A DNA stretch of 64,000 nt from Nocardia sp. alder85J. Its GTDB lineage: Bacteria; Actinomycetota; Actinomycetes; Mycobacteriales; Mycobacteriaceae. The notes below the pieces were generated by a model that did no database searches, was not told where the DNA came from, and worked only from the letters and a program-made list of their open reading frames with translations. Positions within the stretch are counted from its first letter, which is position 1. Each line of letters begins with the position of its first letter. A program made the translations under genes and the position numbers. Shown here in pieces: positions 34,174 through 42,732 of the stretch. The DNA is taken from positions 744,001 to 808,000 of the forward strand of contig NZ_JAIUCZ020000002.1 in NCBI RefSeq assembly GCF_020176955.2. Direction: 5' to 3'.

Positions 34174-35868
34174 TCAGCGGCGTTCGATGCGGGCCGGCGG
34201 GGGCTGGACCGACCCTCGGGTCCGGAGGTAGGACTCGAGGGCGTCCAGGTCCGTCGGGCCGACCGCGGTCTGGCTGCCCTGGGTGAAGACGGTGAACCCG
34301 TCGCCGCCGGCGGCGAGGAAGTTGTTCGTCGAGACCTGGTACGCGGCAGTGGGATTCAACGGCTGCCCGCCGATCTGCACACTGCCGGGGACCACCTTGT
34401 GCCCGGTGGGCGCGTTGTCGTCGTAGGCATAGCTGATCCCGGCGACCGACAGCACACCCGGCTTGCTGACGTTGTTCCATTGCTGTTCCAGCAGATTCAC
34501 GATCTGGTCGCCGGTGAGCCGGACGGTGACGACCTCGTTGCCGAACGGCTGCACCGTGTACGCCTGTTCGTAGGTGATGGCGCCGCCGGACAGATCCGCC
34601 CGCACCCCACCGGGATTCATGAACGCGGCCACCGCCTGGGCCGGGGCCATCGCCGACAGCATCGCGTCCGCGATCACGTCGCCGAGCGGGGAGTCACCGG
34701 CCGGCGCCGGTTCCATCGGCAGCGGCCCGGTCGAATCGCCGATCACCCGTTTCGCGCGCGGTTCGGCCTGGGCGGCGAAGAAGTCCACCAGTTTCGCCGC
34801 GGCCGGGTCGGGGGTGATGTCGTGGGTGACCACGCGGTTCACCGCCGAGGCGTCGACCGTGCCGTCGTGGAAGCGCAGCGTGATATCGCTGATCAGGCGG
34901 CCGTAGGAGGAGGCCTGGGTGACCACCTTGCCGGCGATGGTGCAGTTGTAGGCCTGGTGGGTGTGGCCGGTGATCAGCACCTTCACCGCCGGATCCACCC
35001 GCTGCGCCAGCGTGGTGACGTTGCCGGTGATGTCCGCGCAGGCGTTGTAGTCGACCGGCCCGCCGTGGGTCTGCTGGGAGCCGCCGTCGTGCAGCAGCGC
35101 CACCACCGTCTCCGCGCCCGCGGCGCGCATCTCCGGCACGGTCTTGTCGATCGCGTCGACCTCGTCGCCGAAACGGTAGCCCTGAATGCCCTGCGGCATC
35201 ACGATGTTCACCGTGTCGGGGGTGACCACGCCGACGACGCCGATCTTGTGGCCGCCGACGGTGAGCATGGTCCACGCCTTCAGCCCCGGCGGCAGTTGCC
35301 CGTTGCCGTCGGTGACGTTGGCGGCCAGGTACGGGAAGGTGGCGCCGCGGAACGGTTCGCCGGGGGAGCAGCCGTCGGCCGCGCAGCCCCCGCGTTGCAG
35401 CCGGGTCAATTCCGGTACCCCGTGGTCGAATTCGTGATTGCCGACCGAGGAGGCGGCGGTGCCGATCGAATCGAGGAAGTCGATGGCCGGCTCGTCGTGG
35501 AACAGCGCCGACACCAGCGGGCTGGCGCTGACGTTGTCGCCGGCCGAAAGGACCGCGCTGTCGGGATATTTCACCTTCAGCTTGGCCAGATGCGCGGCGA
35601 GGTAGGACGCGCCGCCCGCGGCGTAGGTGCCCACATGCCCATTGGTGCCGGTGGGCGGTTGCAGGTTGCCGTGCAGGTCGTTGATCCCGAACAGGTGCAC
35701 CTCACCGGATCTGGCGGCGGGCAGGTCGTTCGTCGAGATCAGCGGCACCGTCCCCGGCGGCGCCGTGGTGGCGGGCGCGCCCGTCCCCCCGGATCCGCCG
35801 CACCCGGCGACCAGCAGCAGCCCCACCACCGCGGCACCCGCGGCGATTAGACGACAGCGAACGTTCAT
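34174..35868 (-). CDS. 5'-nucleotidase/metallophosphatase lipoprotein
   Basis: A 564-residue lipoprotein: signal sequence and lipobox LLVAGC (about residue 23). The N-terminal metallophosphatase domain has INDLHGNL, LSAGDNVSASP, SVGNHEFDHG and ITGHTHQAY as metal and catalytic motifs. The C-terminal 5'-nucleotidase substrate domain includes MNPGGVRADLSG and VQPFGNEV. It releases phosphate from extracellular nucleotides or related compounds and is anchored outside the membrane. It lies downstream of the heme oxygenase gene on the same strand with about 87 bp between. Confidence 0.92.
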   Translation of the reverse strand: MNVRCRLIAAGAAVVGLLLVAGCGGSGGTGAPATTAPPGTVPLISTNDLPAARSGEVHLFGINDLHGNLQPPTGTNGHVGTYAAGGASYLAAHLAKLKVKYPDSAVLSAGDNVSASPLVSALFHDEPAIDFLDSIGTAASSVGNHEFDHGVPELTRLQRGGCAADGCSPGEPFRGATFPYLAANVTDGNGQLPPGLKAWTMLTVGGHKIGVVGVVTPDTVNIVMPQGIQGYRFGDEVDAIDKTVPEMRAAGAETVVALLHDGGSQQTHGGPVDYNACADITGNVTTLAQRVDPAVKVLITGHTHQAYNCTIAGKVVTQASSYGRLISDITLRFHDGTVDASAVNRVVTHDITPDPAAAKLVDFFAAQAEPRAKRVIGDSTGPLPMEPAPAGDSPLGDVIADAMLSAMAPAQAVAAFMNPGGVRADLSGGAITYEQAYTVQPFGNEVVTVRLTGDQIVNLLEQQWNNVSKPGVLSVAGISYAYDDNAPTGHKVVPGSVQIGGQPLNPTAAYQVSTNNFLAAGGDGFTVFTQGSQTAVGPTDLDALESYLRTRGSVQPPPARIERR

Positions 35869-35954
35869 GTCTACAGACTCTGGCAGACCGCGTTGGCCCG
35901 CGCGCTACGGACAGGTGAACTCCGCACCGGCACAGCCGGTCCGAGCTCCGGTGC

Positions 35955-36626
35955 TCACCCCTCGCGGCGCACCGGGAACTCGGCGGCCAGCTCCCGGAAC
36001 AGCGCGGTGTTCAGCGCGAAGGCGTTGCGGCACTCGCCGAGCACCCGCTGCTTCTCCAGGTCGTCGACCGGCAGTTCGTCGAGCAGGATGCGGTACTCCC
36101 GCTTGAACGCGGCCGGATTCGGGATGTGGTCGAAGACGTAGAACCGCACGCCGTCGCCGCGCTTGGGCAGCTGCCACAGCTTCTCCGCGGTGCCCCGGAT
36201 GACCTGCCCGCCGGACAGATCGCCGAGGTAGCGGGTGTAATGGTGGGCGACGTAACCGGCGGGCCAGGTCCGCGCGCACTCCTCGATCCGGGCGGCGTAC
36301 GTGGCGGTGGACGGCAGCGGCTCGATCTCCGACCGCCAGCCGGGCCCGCCGAGATGGGCCAGATCCTCTTCGAGCGCGCCCAGCCGGGCCAGTTCGGGCC
36401 GCACGAACCGGCCCGCGACCGGATCATCGGCGAGGGTGTCCCAGTGCGCCTCCAGCGCCCGGTAGACGTGCCACAACTGGCCGGTGTAGCGGTAGAAGGC
36501 GGCCACGTCCAGCGCGCCGCCGAGCAGATCGCTCATGAACGAGGAGTTCTCGGCGTCGGCATGCTGCGCCGCGGTGGCCGTGCGGATCTGCGCGGAGAAC
36601 GGCACGGGCTCGATGGTGTCGGTCAT
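35955..36626 (-). CDS. Heme oxygenase (biliverdin-producing)
   Basis: A 223-residue HmuO-like heme oxygenase. His22 in TAAQHADAEN is the proximal heme ligand, and the distal helix glycines are in RYLGDLSGGQV. It opens heme to biliverdin, CO and iron in the cytoplasm, mostly to gain iron. ATG 36626 follows GAGGCGAGAG. Upstream on the minus strand lies TTAGGTGA, half of a DtxR/IdeR-like iron box; the other half is poor. No heme uptake genes are adjacent. Confidence 0.92.
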   Translation of the reverse strand: MTDTIEPVPFSAQIRTATAAQHADAENSSFMSDLLGGALDVAAFYRYTGQLWHVYRALEAHWDTLADDPVAGRFVRPELARLGALEEDLAHLGGPGWRSEIEPLPSTATYAARIEECARTWPAGYVAHHYTRYLGDLSGGQVIRGTAEKLWQLPKRGDGVRFYVFDHIPNPAAFKREYRILLDELPVDDLEKQRVLGECRNAFALNTALFRELAAEFPVRREG

Positions 36627-36738
36627 GGTCGCTCTCGCCTCGCACGGTTGTGAGTATGGGTCACCTAACTTCACATCCGACGATACGGGCCCACCCGGTT
36701 GGCGGTCATCCAACTTTCGGACGATCGGACCATCCGGT

Positions 36739-37161
36739 TCACACCAGGGAACTACCGGACTCCAGATAGGTCTGCAAGGAGGCGAGCAGCCCGGTCCAGA
36801 TGCGGGCGGCCTCGTCGACCTGGTCGTCGGGCAGGTCGCGATGGGTGATGGTGACCCGGACCCGAGGGCCGCTGAAGGCGATGTCGACGGCGACCACCGA
36901 GGTGCGCTCGGCGGTGCCGGCCTCGGACGGGCGTGCCCAGGTGTGCACGAAGCGCCGCGGCGGGTCGACCTCGAGGAGGGTGCCGAGGAAGTCGGCGGTG
37001 CCGTCGCGGCGCACCTGGCGCCAGATTCCGCCGCGCTCCCACTCGGCGACCGTGCGGCGATCCCGGTACCGCGCGGTCAGATCGGCATCGGTGAGCGCCA
37101 CCCAGACCAGCTCCGGCAGGCTCGCGATGTCGACGGCGTGCACGACCTTCGGCGCATCCAC
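36739..37161 (-). CDS. SRPBCC (AHSA1-like) domain protein
   Basis: A 140-residue START-like fold protein. VDIASLPELVWVALTDADLT is the typical first strand and helix of AHSA1/polyketide-cyclase-like proteins, and LLEVDPPRRFVHTWARP is the central motif. The C-terminal helix is WTGLLASLQTYLE. Such proteins bind hydrophobic ligands or act as co-chaperone-like factors. GTG 37161 has GAGAGG about ten bases upstream. It is divergent from a PadR gene, which may control it. Ligand unknown. Confidence 0.8.
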   Translation of the reverse strand: MDAPKVVHAVDIASLPELVWVALTDADLTARYRDRRTVAEWERGGIWRQVRRDGTADFLGTLLEVDPPRRFVHTWARPSEAGTAERTSVVAVDIAFSGPRVRVTITHRDLPDDQVDEAARIWTGLLASLQTYLESGSSLV

Positions 37162-37307
37162 CCGTTGTCGTCCTCTCCCGCGGAGTTCCGGCTGCCGCGA
37201 TATCAGGGCGCAACCGTACCGCGACCGGCCGGGTGGTATCGCGTTGTGCGGCGAGTCCGTGTGGCGTGGCGGGCGGAATCCGGAGGCCGCCGGGAAATAC
37301 GGTGCGG

Positions 37308-37340
37308 ACCTTACTATTCCAGTGGAACCTAGGTTAAGGT
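37308..37340 (+). promoter_or_regulatory. Nested palindromes at the PadR start (operator)
   Basis: Outer arms ACCTTA (37308-37313) and TAAGGT (37335-37340) enclose TTCCA-G-TGGAA (37317-37327) and AACCTAGGTT (37326-37335). TACTAT (37312-37317) may be the -10. The arrangement covers the region right before the GTG start of the PadR gene and fits autoregulation. It also lies between PadR and the divergent SRPBCC gene. Confidence 0.55.
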
Positions 37341-37884
37341 GGACTATGTGTCCTATGTGGAAGTGCTGATCCTGCGGCACCTCATGCGCGCCCCGGCCCA
37401 CGGGTACGACCTGCGCAAGCACGTCGAGGAGAACACCGGCGTGGTGCTGAACAACAACGCGCTGTATCCGGCGCTGCGGCGGTTCGAGGAGGCCGGCGCC
37501 GTCACCAAGGAGTCCGAGCAGCAGCCCGGCCGCCCGGTCCGGCACGTCTACACCCTCACCCCGATCGGCCGGGAGCTGTTGCAGGACCTGCTGGCCGAAC
37601 TGCCTCCCGATCAGGCCGGGCAGGAGGCGGAATTCCTCACCCGCGCAGCCCATTTCGCGATGCTGACGGTGCCGGAACGGCTGCGGGTGCTGGCGGCCCG
37701 CGAGGTCGCGGTGCGGCGGCAGCTGGATCAGGTGCGCGGCCAGGAGGCCCGGACCGCACCCGCGGAATGGGGCCGCCGGATCGCCGCGGAGATGGTCCGC
37801 CGCGGCGAGGCCGAACTGCTCTGGCTGGCCGAACTGCGGCGCTGGGCCCGGACCGAACCCGTACTGCCGGAAGGGGAATCATGA
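37339..37884 (+). CDS. PadR-family transcriptional regulator
   Basis: A 181-residue regulator. The winged helix has YVEVLILRHLMRAPAHGYDL then LYPALRRFEEAGAV, and the wing RHVYTLTPIGREL. The C-terminal half is helical and acidic/basic, for dimer formation. It overlaps the next gene, an efflux pump, by 4 bp (ATGA). GTG 37339 is the start seen, close to nested palindromes; a later GTG (37348) is possible. It probably represses the pump operon until a compound binds. Confidence 0.85.
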   Translation: MDYVSYVEVLILRHLMRAPAHGYDLRKHVEENTGVVLNNNALYPALRRFEEAGAVTKESEQQPGRPVRHVYTLTPIGRELLQDLLAELPPDQAGQEAEFLTRAAHFAMLTVPERLRVLAAREVAVRRQLDQVRGQEARTAPAEWGRRIAAEMVRRGEAELLWLAELRRWARTEPVLPEGES

Positions 37885-39272
37885 CCGAGACGGTGACCGC
37901 GGCGGCCACGCCACGACTCGGGCCGGTGGTGCAGTACGCGCTGCTGGCCGGGCCGCTGCTGTCGATGCTGGATTCCAGCATCGTGAACGTGGCGGTGGCG
38001 CCGATCGCGGCGCGGCTGCACGCGGATCTGACCACCGTCGGCTGGACGGTCAGCGGATATCTGCTGGCCCTGGGCGCGGGACTGGCGGCCACCTCGTACC
38101 TGGCCCGGCGCTTCGGGACGTTGCCCGTGTATCGCAGCGCGCTGCTGCTGTTCACCCTCGCCTCGATCGCCTGCGCCTTCGCCCCGTCGATCGGATTCCT
38201 GGTGGGAGCCCGAGTGTGCCAAGGGCTTTCGGGCGCGCCACTGGTGCCGCTGGCGATGAGCATGCTGCTCGGCGGCAGTGGCGCCACCCGGTCGATGTCA
38301 CCGGTCGGCGGGGTGCTGCTGTTCCTGGGCCCGGCGCTGGGACCCAGCGTCGGCGGGGCGCTGATCGGCAGTGTGGGCTGGCGGGCGATCTTCCTGATCA
38401 ACGCGCCGCTGGGAGTGCTGGCACTGCTTGCGGCACTGCGGATTCCGGCGGCGCTGGCGCCCGGTCGCAGCGCCGGGGTGCGGTTCGATCCGGTCGGGCT
38501 GGTGACGCTGGCCGCGGGGCTCACCGCGCTGTTGTACGGCACCGGCCGCGGCGGCGCGCACGGCTGGGCGGCGCCGGGCACCTGGGCGCCGATCGCCGTC
38601 GGCGCGGCGCTGCTGGCCGGTTATGTCGGCTGGGCGAGCCGCCGGGAGCATCCGGCGCTGGACCTGACCGTGGCCCGGTATCGCAGTTCGATCCTGGCGC
38701 TGCTGCTCTGCGCGGCCGCCTCGATCGTCACCTTCGCGGCGGTCTTCCTGCTACCGGTGTTCCTCCAGACGGTGCAGGGACATTCGGCGCTGGTGACCGG
38801 GCTGGCGATGCTGCCGCAGGGCATTCTCACCGGGCTCGGCACGGTGGCCGGGCAGCGGGTGCTGACCCGGGTCTCGGTGCGCACCACGGTGCTGGCCGGA
38901 TTCGCGGTGCTCGCCGTGGCCGGCGCGGGCATGCTGGCGATCGGCGCGCACACCCCGATCGCGGTGACGGCCACCGTGCTGGCCGCGCGCTCGGTCTCGG
39001 TGGGCCTGGTGATCACGCCGCTGCTGGCGGTGCTGTTGCAGCCGTTGCCGCCGCAGCGGCTGGCCGATGCCAATACGGTGTTCAGCATCTGGCAGCGCAT
39101 CGCCGGATCGTTCGGCGTCGGCGGCATCGCGAGCTGGTACGCGAGCGCGATGGTGCACCACGGCCCGGTCGCCGCGTTGCACCAGACCACGTGGGGCCTG
39201 ATCGCGCTGGCCGCGCTGGCGATCCCGGTGGCGCTGGCACTGCCGGTCACCCGCAACACCGCCCTGCTCTGA
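37881..39272 (+). CDS. MFS efflux transporter, DHA2-like
   Basis: A 463-residue transporter with twelve or more helices. The first helix includes LLSMLDSSIVNVAVAPIAAR, typical of the DHA2 group, and motif A appears as RRFGTLPVYR. GPALGPSVGGALIGSVGWR matches the antiporter motif C. It exports a compound across the inner membrane with proton exchange. The ATG overlaps the PadR stop (ATGA), so translation is coupled, and AAGGGG precedes it. Substrate unknown. Confidence 0.88.
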   Translation: MTETVTAAATPRLGPVVQYALLAGPLLSMLDSSIVNVAVAPIAARLHADLTTVGWTVSGYLLALGAGLAATSYLARRFGTLPVYRSALLLFTLASIACAFAPSIGFLVGARVCQGLSGAPLVPLAMSMLLGGSGATRSMSPVGGVLLFLGPALGPSVGGALIGSVGWRAIFLINAPLGVLALLAALRIPAALAPGRSAGVRFDPVGLVTLAAGLTALLYGTGRGGAHGWAAPGTWAPIAVGAALLAGYVGWASRREHPALDLTVARYRSSILALLLCAAASIVTFAAVFLLPVFLQTVQGHSALVTGLAMLPQGILTGLGTVAGQRVLTRVSVRTTVLAGFAVLAVAGAGMLAIGAHTPIAVTATVLAARSVSVGLVITPLLAVLLQPLPPQRLADANTVFSIWQRIAGSFGVGGIASWYASAMVHHGPVAALHQTTWGLIALAALAIPVALALPVTRNTALL

Positions 39273-39284
39273 GCGATCCGGCGC

Positions 39285-40010
39285 TCAGTCCTCGACGAGA
39301 CCGATGCTGCGGGCCAGGTCGACCAGGGTGGCGTTGAACAACGCGTCCGGATCGCCCAGGGGCATCGGGTAGTTGCCGAACACCTCGAGGGTGACGTGCC
39401 CGTACAGCCGGGCCCAGAACTGGATCATCAGATAGGTGACGCCGAGATCCAGCTTCTCCGCCGGGAAGTCCGGGCCGTCCTCGCCGAGCACCGCGAGCAG
39501 TTCGGACTGGAACTTCACCAGATCCTCGCGCAGGCCCTGGGGGATCGCCTCGGGGGCGGGGGTGACGATGTCGTAGGTGGCGAGCAGCCGGCCGGCCGCA
39601 CCGAGGAAGACCCGGCCGAACGGCTCGTCGAATTGCCGCATTGCGCTGGGGTTGTCGCCGGTCGGGGAGGCGAACACCAGGGTGAACTCGCGGGCATGCC
39701 GCAGGGCCCACTGCCGGAAACCCTTGCAGATGGCGAACAGCTGCACCACGCCGTCGTCGGGCAGCGCGTCGAGTTCGGCCGCCAGTTCGGTGGCCAGGTC
39801 GGCGCAGATATCGCTGCGCAGCGTGCCGACCAGCTCGTCGCGGGAGGCGTAGTACCGGTACAGCGCCGGGGCGGTGATGCCGAGCGTGCGCGCGATCGCG
39901 CGCAGGGTCACCGCCTCCGGCCCCTGTTCCACCAGCAGCGCGCGCGCCACCCGCCGGATGTCCGCATCACTGACCGCGGGCATCCGGCCGCGGCGCGAGG
40001 GTGTCGTCAT
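39285..40010 (-). CDS. TetR-family regulator
   Basis: A 241-residue TetR protein. The helix-turn-helix is VTLRAIARTLGITAPALYRY (about residues 34-53). The C-terminal ligand domain fits the WHG-type. It lies 22 bp downstream of the CYP125 gene on the same strand, so they probably share an mRNA. It may respond to a lipid or steroid, judging only by that neighbour. The start ATG has a weak ribosome-binding site (AGTAGGG). Confidence 0.83.
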   Translation of the reverse strand: MTTPSRRGRMPAVSDADIRRVARALLVEQGPEAVTLRAIARTLGITAPALYRYYASRDELVGTLRSDICADLATELAAELDALPDDGVVQLFAICKGFRQWALRHAREFTLVFASPTGDNPSAMRQFDEPFGRVFLGAAGRLLATYDIVTPAPEAIPQGLREDLVKFQSELLAVLGEDGPDFPAEKLDLGVTYLMIQFWARLYGHVTLEVFGNYPMPLGDPDALFNATLVDLARSIGLVED

Positions 40011-40032
40011 GCCCTACTCATGGGTACGCATC

Positions 40033-41259
40033 TCATTCATACGCCACCTGCCAGCTCTTGATTCCGTTCAACCATCCCGAGCGTAGCCGGACCGGATCGG
40101 ACAGCTGCCGCAGGTTCGGCATCACATCGGCGATCGCGTTGAAGATGAGGTCCAGTTGCAGCCGCGCCAGGTTGGCGCCGACGCAGTAGTGCGTGCCGGT
40201 GCCACCGAATCCCACGTGCGGGTTCGGGTTTCGCAGCACGTCGAACCGGAACGGCTGGTCGAAACGCTCCTCGTCGAAGTTGGCGGAGCCGTAGAACAGC
40301 CCGACCCGCTGCCCCTTGCGGATGGCCTGGCCGCCGATCTCGGTGTCGGACAACGCGGTTCGCTGGAACACGATGACCGGGGTGGCCCAGCGCACGATCT
40401 CGTCGGGCGCGGTGGCCGGCCGCTGCCGCTTGTACAGCTCCCACTGCTCCGGGAAGTCCAGGAACGCCTTCATCCCGTGCGTGGTGGCGTTGCGGGTGGT
40501 CTCGTTGCCGGCCACGGCCAGCAGGATGACGAACCAGGCGAACTCCTCGGAGCCCAGCGCCTCGCCGTCGATGTCGGCGGTGACGAGTTGGCTGACGATG
40601 TCGTCGGCCGGATTCCGGCGGCGCTCCTCGGCGAGATTCCAGGCGTAGCCCATGACCTCGGCGGTGGCCATCACGTGGTTGCCGCCGACACTCGGATCGT
40701 CGTAGCTCATCATCTGGTTGGACCACTCGAACAGCTTGCCGCGGTCGGCCTGTGGCACGCCGAGCAGTTCGGCGATGGCCTGCAGGGGCAGTTCGCAGGC
40801 GACCTGCTGGACGAAGTCGCCGCCGCCGGAACGCTTGGCCTCGTGCACGATACGCTCGGCGCGCTCCTGCAACGCCGCGCGCAGGCCCTGCACCGCGCGC
40901 GGGGTGAAGCCGCGGGAGATGATGCGGCGCAACTTGTCGTGCGCGGGCGGGTCGGTGTTGACCAGCATGTGCCGCTGGATGTCGATCTCCTCGCGGCTGA
41001 TCTCACCGGAGAACCGGATCACCGCCGTATTGACGTTGGTGGAGAACACCTCCGCGTTCTTGGAGATCTCCTTGATGTCGTCGAGCCTGCTGACCACCCA
41101 GTAGCCGCCGTCGTCGAAACCGGAGACACCGTCGGGCTGATCCACCCACCACACCGGGGCGGTGCGCCGCAGTTCGGCCCACTCCGCGACGGGCAGCCGG
41201 CCGGCGAGCAGATCGGGATCGGTGAAGTCGAAATCGTGCGAGATGGACGGTGTGGACAC
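40033..41259 (-). CDS. cyp125: Cytochrome P450 of the CYP125 (sterol 26/27-oxidase) family
   Basis: A 408-residue P450 very close to mycobacterial CYP125: FDFTDPDLLAGRLP near the start, VAGNETTRN in the I helix, HVGFGGTGTHYCVGANLAR with the heme-ligand Cys359, and the family-typical LRSGWLNGIKSWQV at the C-terminus. CYP125 oxidises the side-chain end of cholesterol or cholestenone in the first step of side-chain breakdown. GTG 41259 has AGGAG six bases upstream. A KstR-like site lies 86 bp upstream. The rest of a cholesterol cluster is not in this window. Confidence 0.9.
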   Translation of the reverse strand: MSTPSISHDFDFTDPDLLAGRLPVAEWAELRRTAPVWWVDQPDGVSGFDDGGYWVVSRLDDIKEISKNAEVFSTNVNTAVIRFSGEISREEIDIQRHMLVNTDPPAHDKLRRIISRGFTPRAVQGLRAALQERAERIVHEAKRSGGGDFVQQVACELPLQAIAELLGVPQADRGKLFEWSNQMMSYDDPSVGGNHVMATAEVMGYAWNLAEERRRNPADDIVSQLVTADIDGEALGSEEFAWFVILLAVAGNETTRNATTHGMKAFLDFPEQWELYKRQRPATAPDEIVRWATPVIVFQRTALSDTEIGGQAIRKGQRVGLFYGSANFDEERFDQPFRFDVLRNPNPHVGFGGTGTHYCVGANLARLQLDLIFNAIADVMPNLRQLSDPVRLRSGWLNGIKSWQVAYE

Positions 41260-41344
41260 GGCGTCTCCTGCCTGGCCGGCGGCGCAGCGGGGCCCTCCCG
41301 GAGTGCGCGGACAATCGCCCGCGAACCGTCACTTCACCGCGATG

Positions 41345-41358
41345 TGGAACACGTTCGG
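41345..41358 (-). promoter_or_regulatory. KstR-like operator upstream of CYP125
   Basis: TGGAACACGTTCGG fits the 14-nt KstR consensus TnnAACnnGTTnnA at every fixed position but the last. The palindromic centre is GAACACGTTC. Distance to the CYP125 start is 86 bp. Match is by eye and the consensus is known from mycobacterial cholesterol genes; binding is inference. An AT-rich run lies beyond it at 41380-41410. Confidence 0.6.
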
Positions 41359-41409
41359 GCTAGTGAACCACACCGGCAAGTATTTGTGAACAGGTATTAA
41401 TAAATATCG

Positions 41410-42006
41410 TTAACTTTCTTGGCCGGCCACCGGACGCGGCGCCGTGACCGCCAGTGCGGCAAGCAGATCCGACCAGCTCCCGGCCGCCCGGTCGTCGGCC
41501 GACACCACCGTGACCGGTGCGGGCCAGGCGATGCCCAGCTGCGGATCGTCGTAGGCCACGGCCAGCCCCTCGCGCGGATCGTGCGGGCGGTCGGTGCGGA
41601 AGCACACGTCCGCCACGTCGGAGACCGCCTGGAAGCCGTGCAGGAAGCCCGGTGGTATGTACAGATGCCGGAAGTCGTTGTCGTCCAGCAGGAATGCCTC
41701 GTGAGCGCCGAAGGTGGGCGAGTCCGGGCGGATGTCGACCAGGACGTCGTACACGCAGCCCCGCGCGCACCGCACCAGTTTCGCCTCGCTGCGCCGGGAC
41801 CGGCCGTGCAACCCCCGGACCACGCCCTGCACCGATCGGGATTGGAAATCCTGGACGAACCCGGCCGCCACTCCCGGTACCCCCAGGTGCGCGTCGAGTT
41901 CGTCGGCGTCGAACGTGCGGGTGAACACCCCGCGTTCGTCGCGAAACGGCTGCGGCGTCAGCACCAGCACATCGGCCAGCTCCGCCTGCTCGATCACCAC
42001 CAGCAC
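41410..42006 (-). CDS. dTDP-4-dehydrorhamnose 3,5-epimerase-like cupin (RmlC family)
   Basis: A 198-residue RmlC-like epimerase. GVFTRTFDADEL, VVRGLHGRSRRSEAKLVRC (with the His of the family), DVLVDIRPDSPTFGAHE and HLYIPPGFLHGFQ are the conserved parts. The enzyme epimerises a dTDP-keto sugar for rhamnose-type cell-wall or secondary glycans. No rmlA, B or D is adjacent, so it may act in another sugar pathway. The start is one of GTG 42006, 42000 or 41997; 42006 is used. Confidence 0.85.
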   Translation of the reverse strand: MLVVIEQAELADVLVLTPQPFRDERGVFTRTFDADELDAHLGVPGVAAGFVQDFQSRSVQGVVRGLHGRSRRSEAKLVRCARGCVYDVLVDIRPDSPTFGAHEAFLLDDNDFRHLYIPPGFLHGFQAVSDVADVCFRTDRPHDPREGLAVAYDDPQLGIAWPAPVTVVSADDRAAGSWSDLLAALAVTAPRPVAGQES

Positions 42007-42120
42007 ATGGTGCCACGACCGACCGCCGGTGACCATGGGCCGCAACCTTTTCCGCTGGTGGTTGCCGGGAATGTGCGCCACGGTCGCCGGTCGGCGGCCC
42101 GCACCGGCTATCGTCGGGCC

Positions 42121-42726
42121 GTGAATCGAGCGATCCCGGACCTCCGCCTGCCCGCCGTCGTAGCCGTGAGTGTGCTGGTGACCGTCGCGGTACCGCTCGC
42201 CGTCCCGGCCGACGGCGGCCCGGCCGGTGTCGATCGCGTCCTGGAGGGCGGTCTGCACCGCGCCTGCGAGCGGCATCCCGACCTGTTCCGGGCGCTGGTG
42301 ATCCCGAGCAACGGCTACGTGCTGATCCCGCTGCTGGTGCTCGGCGTGCTCTGGTACGCCCGCCGCGGCGACCGGTTCGCCGCCGGATTCCTGCTGCTGG
42401 CACCGGAACTGGCGGTGGCGATCAACACCTGGGCACTGAAGCCGTTGTGGCACCGGCACCTTCACCACTACCTGGCCTACCCCAGCGGCCACACCGTGCA
42501 ATTCGTGGCCATCGCAACGGGTTTCGTGCTGGTCGCGCCCGGCCGCCGGGCCCGGATCGCGGTGACGGTGGTGGCCGTGGTGGTGCTGGCGCCGGTGGCG
42601 GCGGGGATGGTGGGTCTCGGATACCACCATCCCACCGACATTCTCGGCGGCGCCGCGGCCGGCGTCGCGCTGGTGACCGCGATGTACCTCGGCGCGGACC
42701 GATGGCCGGCGCGGCGCCGGCGGTGA
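42121..42726 (+). CDS. PAP2-family phosphatase, membrane
   Basis: A 201-residue protein with about six helices. The PAP2 motifs are LKPLWHRHL (first, in reduced form), AYPSGHTVQF (second) and GLGYHHPTDILGG (third, with the catalytic His and Asp). It removes phosphate from a lipid such as phosphatidic acid or an isoprenyl diphosphate at the membrane surface. GTG 42121 follows TATCGT by six bases, so the mRNA is likely leaderless. It is divergent from the epimerase gene. Confidence 0.83.
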   Translation: MNRAIPDLRLPAVVAVSVLVTVAVPLAVPADGGPAGVDRVLEGGLHRACERHPDLFRALVIPSNGYVLIPLLVLGVLWYARRGDRFAAGFLLLAPELAVAINTWALKPLWHRHLHHYLAYPSGHTVQFVAIATGFVLVAPGRRARIAVTVVAVVVLAPVAAGMVGLGYHHPTDILGGAAAGVALVTAMYLGADRWPARRRR

Positions 42727-42732
42727 CCCGGC

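Noticed and set aside
36655..36675. Full IdeR/DtxR iron box before heme oxygenase
   Set aside because: Only one half (TTAGGTGA on the minus strand) fits; the other half does not, so I keep it only as a weak remark.
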